The notes beneath the pieces were generated by a model. The model worked only from the letters and a program-made list of their open reading frames with translations. It had not been told where the DNA came from and ran no database searches. DNA of 8,326 nt, from assembly GCA_023398155.1 (NCBI GenBank), contig JAEWSV010000099.1, positions 1 through 8,326 on the forward strand, read 5' to 3'. The position numbers were made by a program, and so were the translations under genes. How positions within the stretch are numbered: the first letter of the stretch is position 1; each line of letters starts with the position of its first letter. Source of the stretch: Spirochaetota bacterium. Its GTDB lineage: Bacteria > Spirochaetota > Spirochaetia > Treponematales > Breznakiellaceae. Positions 5,657 through 8,326 of this stretch are shown piece by piece.

Positions 5657-7159
5657 ATGCCGGCGCCTCAAGAATTGACGGTTGATTTAAACAAGATCCG
5701 AAAGGCCGCTCAGTCCGGTATTCCTTTGACGATCACGACATATACCCTGCCCCACGACATAGAGATCTACGTCGAACAGGTCATGGAGGCCTTCCTCCGA
5801 GAAGTAGGACAGGAAAAACTCAAGGATTACCTCATCTATTGCGTCCGCGAACTCGCGGTAAACGCGAAGAAAGCGAACACCAAGCGGGTTTATTTCCGCG
5901 AACGCGGCTTAGATCTTCAAAACCCCGAGGATTACAAGATCGGTATGGAGACTTTCAAGTCCGATACCATGAGTAATCTCTCGCATTTCCTTCAGCTCCA
6001 GAAGGAACAAGGGCTCTATATCAAGCTCATCTTCCAATCCAAGGGCTCGACGATCAACCTGGAAGTGCGGAACAACGTCGCGGTGACGAAGTCCGAACTG
6101 ATCCGTATCCACGATAAGCTCGCGCGATCCCGCCAATACGAATCGCTCGAGGAGGCGCTCACCCAAGTCCTGGACGATACCGAAGGCGCCGGCCTCGGAC
6201 TCGTGATCCTCGTATTGATGCTGAAAAAGGTGGGCCTGGACGAAGATTGCTTCGATATCGTCAGCGGGGAGAACGAGACCATCGCGCGAATATCCATCCC
6301 CGTGGCTATGGCGCGTATGGAAAACCTTTCCATCCTCTCCCACGCAATCGTGGACGAAGTCACCGCGCTACCGCAGTTCCCCGAGAACATCGTTTCGATC
6401 CAAAAACTTATCGCCGACCCGAAGTCCGAAATGGCCGATATCGCGCGCCAGATATCGATGGACCCCGCTATGACGGCCGATCTCCTCAAGATCGTCAATT
6501 CGGCCCAGTTCATGTTGGCCAAGAAGGTCGACAGCATCTCCGAGGCGGTTAAACTCGTGGGCATCCGCGGGATCAAGAACCTCCTGTACTCCTACGGAAC
6601 CCAAAAGATTCTCGGCGAGGACACCACGGAGAAGAAACTCCTCTGGGAACATTCCTACAAGACCGCCTTTTACGCTTACAACCTAGCCAAGAACTTTCGC
6701 AAGGATCGCAATCTCATGGACGACGTCTATGTCGGCGGTATCCTCCACGACATGGGAAAGATCGTATTCTCGAACGTCCACCCGGAATTAATAGGCAAGA
6801 TCCGCGCCTTCTGCGGCGAGAAGGGCATTCCGGCCGCGACATTTGAAGACCTTTCAGCCGGCATGAACCATGCGGAAATCGGCGCCCTCATCGCGGAGAA
6901 GTGGAATTTCCCGGAAAACCTCGTGACCGCGATCCGGCTCCACCACGATCCGAGTTTGGCTGAGACCGCCTATCGGGACCTCGTGGAGACCGTCTACTTG
7001 GCCAACATGCTGTGCGAGTACGAGGCAGGTAACGTCACCTTCGATCAAATCGAGAAAAAGGCCCTTGAGAGCTTCGGCATATCGTCGGAAAAGCAGGTCG
7101 AGAACCTTCTCGGCCGTTTCTCGGAAGGCTTCAGGTTGGATAGCAAGCGGACCCGCTGA
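5657..7159 (+). CDS. HDOD-domain signalling protein with N-terminal GHKL-like ATPase region
   Basis: A 500-residue cytoplasmic regulator with no signal peptide or membrane segment. Residues about 40-215 resemble a histidine-kinase/anti-sigma-type ATPase fold: an N-box-like YCVRELAVNAKKA (61-73, with Glu65 and Asn69) and a G-box DDTEGAGLGLVILVLM (173-188). No HisKA or phospho-acceptor helix is seen, and the expected Asp of the ATP-contacting DxG motif appears as Asn in EVRNNVAV (136-143). Residues about 225-430 are an HDOD domain: LPQFPENI (238-245), ISMDPAMTADLLKIVNSA (266-283), ILHDMGKIVFSN (362-373, with His364-Asp365), MNHAEIGALIAEKWNFP (403-419) and AIRLHHDP (425-432). HDOD proteins are generally regulatory and often affect motility, stress or second-messenger signalling; the specific output here is unknown. 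The start is supported by AAAGGA 6 bases before the ATG. The last 29 bases overlap the convergent methyltransferase gene. Confidence 0.9.
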   Translation: MPAPQELTVDLNKIRKAAQSGIPLTITTYTLPHDIEIYVEQVMEAFLREVGQEKLKDYLIYCVRELAVNAKKANTKRVYFRERGLDLQNPEDYKIGMETFKSDTMSNLSHFLQLQKEQGLYIKLIFQSKGSTINLEVRNNVAVTKSELIRIHDKLARSRQYESLEEALTQVLDDTEGAGLGLVILVLMLKKVGLDEDCFDIVSGENETIARISIPVAMARMENLSILSHAIVDEVTALPQFPENIVSIQKLIADPKSEMADIARQISMDPAMTADLLKIVNSAQFMLAKKVDSISEAVKLVGIRGIKNLLYSYGTQKILGEDTTEKKLLWEHSYKTAFYAYNLAKNFRKDRNLMDDVYVGGILHDMGKIVFSNVHPELIGKIRAFCGEKGIPAATFEDLSAGMNHAEIGALIAEKWNFPENLVTAIRLHHDPSLAETAYRDLVETVYLANMLCEYEAGNVTFDQIEKKALESFGISSEKQVENLLGRFSEGFRLDSKRTR

Positions 7160-7964
7160 TCACCCGCTCCGCCCACGTCCGCATGACGATACCGAACGCT
7201 ACGGAGACATTTAGGGACCCCTTAGCTCCGTAGGTGGGAATGGTGACGCGCCCCGCAGAAGCGTCCGCGATGGCGAGGGCTTTCGGGCTCACGCCAAGCT
7301 CTTCCGAGCCCACGATCATAGTTCCATTGACAGGAAAATCGAATTCATCGATCGGGATTCCGCCGGTTTCCATGGCGAAGATCGGCCCCGACAGGCCGCC
7401 GATCTCCACCTGCTCCCAGGGTACCAAGCCCACGCAGCCCATGGCCGACCTGACGGCCCGGGGGTGGTCCGGTGACGCGCCCAAAGGTGAAACGAAGATA
7501 CGCTCCACGCCGAAGGATTCGGCGGTCCTGAAGATGGCCCCGACGTTGAAGGGGGAACGGATATCCTCCAAGAACAACCTAACGCCGGAGAAGGCGGCGC
7601 GCCCCTCGCGCGATAGCTCTCCAGCCTCATTCATGAAATCCCAATCGGCGATCTGCTGGCCGATCTCCCGGTTCACGATATGGCGGAGCGCGTTGAGCGG
7701 CCGCCTCGGTAATCTCGGAGAATCGGTCTCGGAGCGAAGCGCCCCCGTCAGCTCGGCGGCGGCGGCGGTTATCTCCGCCGCGGCTTCTGGAGAAAACTCC
7801 CCGTCGGCCTGAAGCATGAGCGATATCTTCACGAGGTAATCCTGCTCTGCCCATCCCATGGGGCGGCCGGACACCAGCCGGAACTCCGCTTCAGTCAACA
7901 TCTTGGCCGACTTGCGGAGTCGCTGGGAGCGCGGAAGGCGTTCGAGCTTATGGAGGGGGATCAT
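7131..7964 (-). CDS. TrmH/SpoU-family RNA 2'-O-methyltransferase
   Basis: A SAM-dependent methyltransferase of the SPOUT class that methylates a ribose 2'-OH in rRNA or tRNA. All three family motifs are present near the C-terminus: motif 1 LEDIRSPFNVGAIFRTAES (132-150, Asn140 and Arg146), motif 2 MIVGSEELGVSP (216-227, Glu221) and motif 3 VTIPTYGAKGSLNVSVAFGI (240-259, Ser250 and Asn252), which builds the trefoil knot. The 130-residue N-terminal part is helical and charged and is not an obvious L30e-type substrate-binding domain, so the substrate cannot be named. The ATG lies 4 bases after the stop of the dehydrogenase gene with only a weak ribosome binding site, suggesting coupling. The C-terminal tail overlaps the end of the HDOD gene on the opposite strand. 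The family is clear; the precise RNA target is not. Confidence 0.93.
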   Translation of the reverse strand: MIPLHKLERLPRSQRLRKSAKMLTEAEFRLVSGRPMGWAEQDYLVKISLMLQADGEFSPEAAAEITAAAAELTGALRSETDSPRLPRRPLNALRHIVNREIGQQIADWDFMNEAGELSREGRAAFSGVRLFLEDIRSPFNVGAIFRTAESFGVERIFVSPLGASPDHPRAVRSAMGCVGLVPWEQVEIGGLSGPIFAMETGGIPIDEFDFPVNGTMIVGSEELGVSPKALAIADASAGRVTIPTYGAKGSLNVSVAFGIVMRTWAERVISGSACYPT

Positions 7965-7968
7965 GCGC

Positions 7969-8326
7969 TCAGTAGGCCTGCTTCAGGAGGTCATAGGCGA
8001 CTTCGCTCGTGATGGGCCGCGGCGAAAAGGCGACGAATTCCAAGGTCCTGGCCGCCTCCGCGACGGGTACGAGCTTGTCGAGGGCCAATCCGAAATCCTT
8101 GAGCCGCGCGGGGACCTGGAGCAAGCCCATGCGCCTCCTGATGCCGTCGATCGCCATAGAGGCCGCCGCGCTGGAAGACATCGCCTCGATCGGCTCGCCC
8201 ATGAGGGCGGCGACTTTCGCGAACCGCTCGGGCCGCGCGGGAAGCATCTGTTCCATCACGTACGGAAGCAGAACCGTGGAGCACCAGGACTTCGCCACGG
8301 GGAAACGCCCGTTGAGCGCGTAGGAG
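7969..8326 (-). CDS. Iron-containing alcohol dehydrogenase family protein, C-terminal fragment (5' end outside window)
   Basis: The frame enters from the right edge (first full codon at 8325) and ends with TGA at 7971-7969, giving 118 residues of a protein that should be about 380 long. The pattern matches the C-terminal helical domain of the family: TVLLPYVMEQM, then FAKVAALMG, the MAIDGIRRRMGLLQVPARLKDFG stretch read here in pieces (MAIDGIRRRMG, LLQVPARLKDFG), and the final SPRPITSEVAYDLLKQAY. A GTG at 8298 is internal coding and not a start, because the family pattern continues upstream of it. The family's PHG motif just before the LLPxVM helix is read here as AKS, so the fourth metal-ligand His is Lys. 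It is probably cotranscribed with the methyltransferase gene. The N-terminal Rossmann-like NAD-binding domain is outside the window. Confidence 0.85.
   Translation of the reverse strand, partial: SYALNGRFPVAKSWCSTVLLPYVMEQMLPARPERFAKVAALMGEPIEAMSSSAAASMAIDGIRRRMGLLQVPARLKDFGLALDKLVPVAEAARTLEFVAFSPRPITSEVAYDLLKQAY

Noticed and set aside
6016..6576. 186-codon minus-strand open frame opposite the HDOD gene
   Set aside because: It is a shadow of the GHKL-HDOD coding frame, with no motif or ribosome binding site worth support.
7234..7812. 192-codon plus-strand open frame opposite the methyltransferase gene
   Set aside because: The minus strand carries all three SpoU motifs; the plus frame has a Ser/Pro/Ala-rich shadow composition.

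Overview
The window is a compact, GC-rich, typically bacterial stretch with six protein-coding genes, two of them cut by the window edges. I see no rRNA, tRNA, CRISPR array, insertion sequence or long repeat. The best guess for the source is a free-living or host-associated anaerobic member of the Spirochaetota. This rests mainly on the pairing of an oxygen-binding di-iron protein (ODP) with a sensor-less cytoplasmic chemoreceptor, an arrangement described in Treponema denticola, together with a Lon-like protease of the AAA_32 type and an HDOD regulator. The phylum assignment is an inference and other anaerobic phyla are possible.

Left block, minus strand, 3104 down to 1: a tightly packed operon. 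It reads ODP (258 aa, metallo-beta-lactamase fold), then a soluble methyl-accepting chemotaxis protein (287 aa, no membrane segment or sensor domain), then a four-helix membrane protein with an exported alpha/beta-hydrolase-like domain that runs off the left edge. The ODP stop and chemoreceptor start are 7 bases apart and share an overlapping ribosome binding site. By homology, ODP senses oxygen and iron and signals with the receptor to CheA. The third gene appears to lack both the Ser and the His of the hydrolase triad, so it may be a non-catalytic partner.

Middle block, plus strand, 3182 to 7159: a 77-base divergent intergenic region carries a good sigma-70-type promoter, with a small inverted repeat in its spacer, facing a 798-aa Lon-family protease (Ser657/Lys700 dyad intact, P-loop altered). 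After a 78-base gap with an extended -10 promoter comes a 500-aa protein that joins an N-terminal GHKL-like ATPase region to a C-terminal HDOD domain.

Right block, minus strand, 8326 down to 7131: the C-terminal part of an iron-containing alcohol dehydrogenase family protein (upstream part outside the window), followed after 4 bases by a TrmH/SpoU-type RNA 2'-O-methyltransferase. The methyltransferase gene converges on and overlaps the HDOD gene by 29 bases. The dehydrogenase fragment has Lys where the family has a metal-binding His.

The most notable material is the ODP-chemoreceptor-membrane protein operon. Its first two genes match a known oxygen and iron chemotaxis module; the third, apparently catalytically dead, membrane component is what I would follow up.
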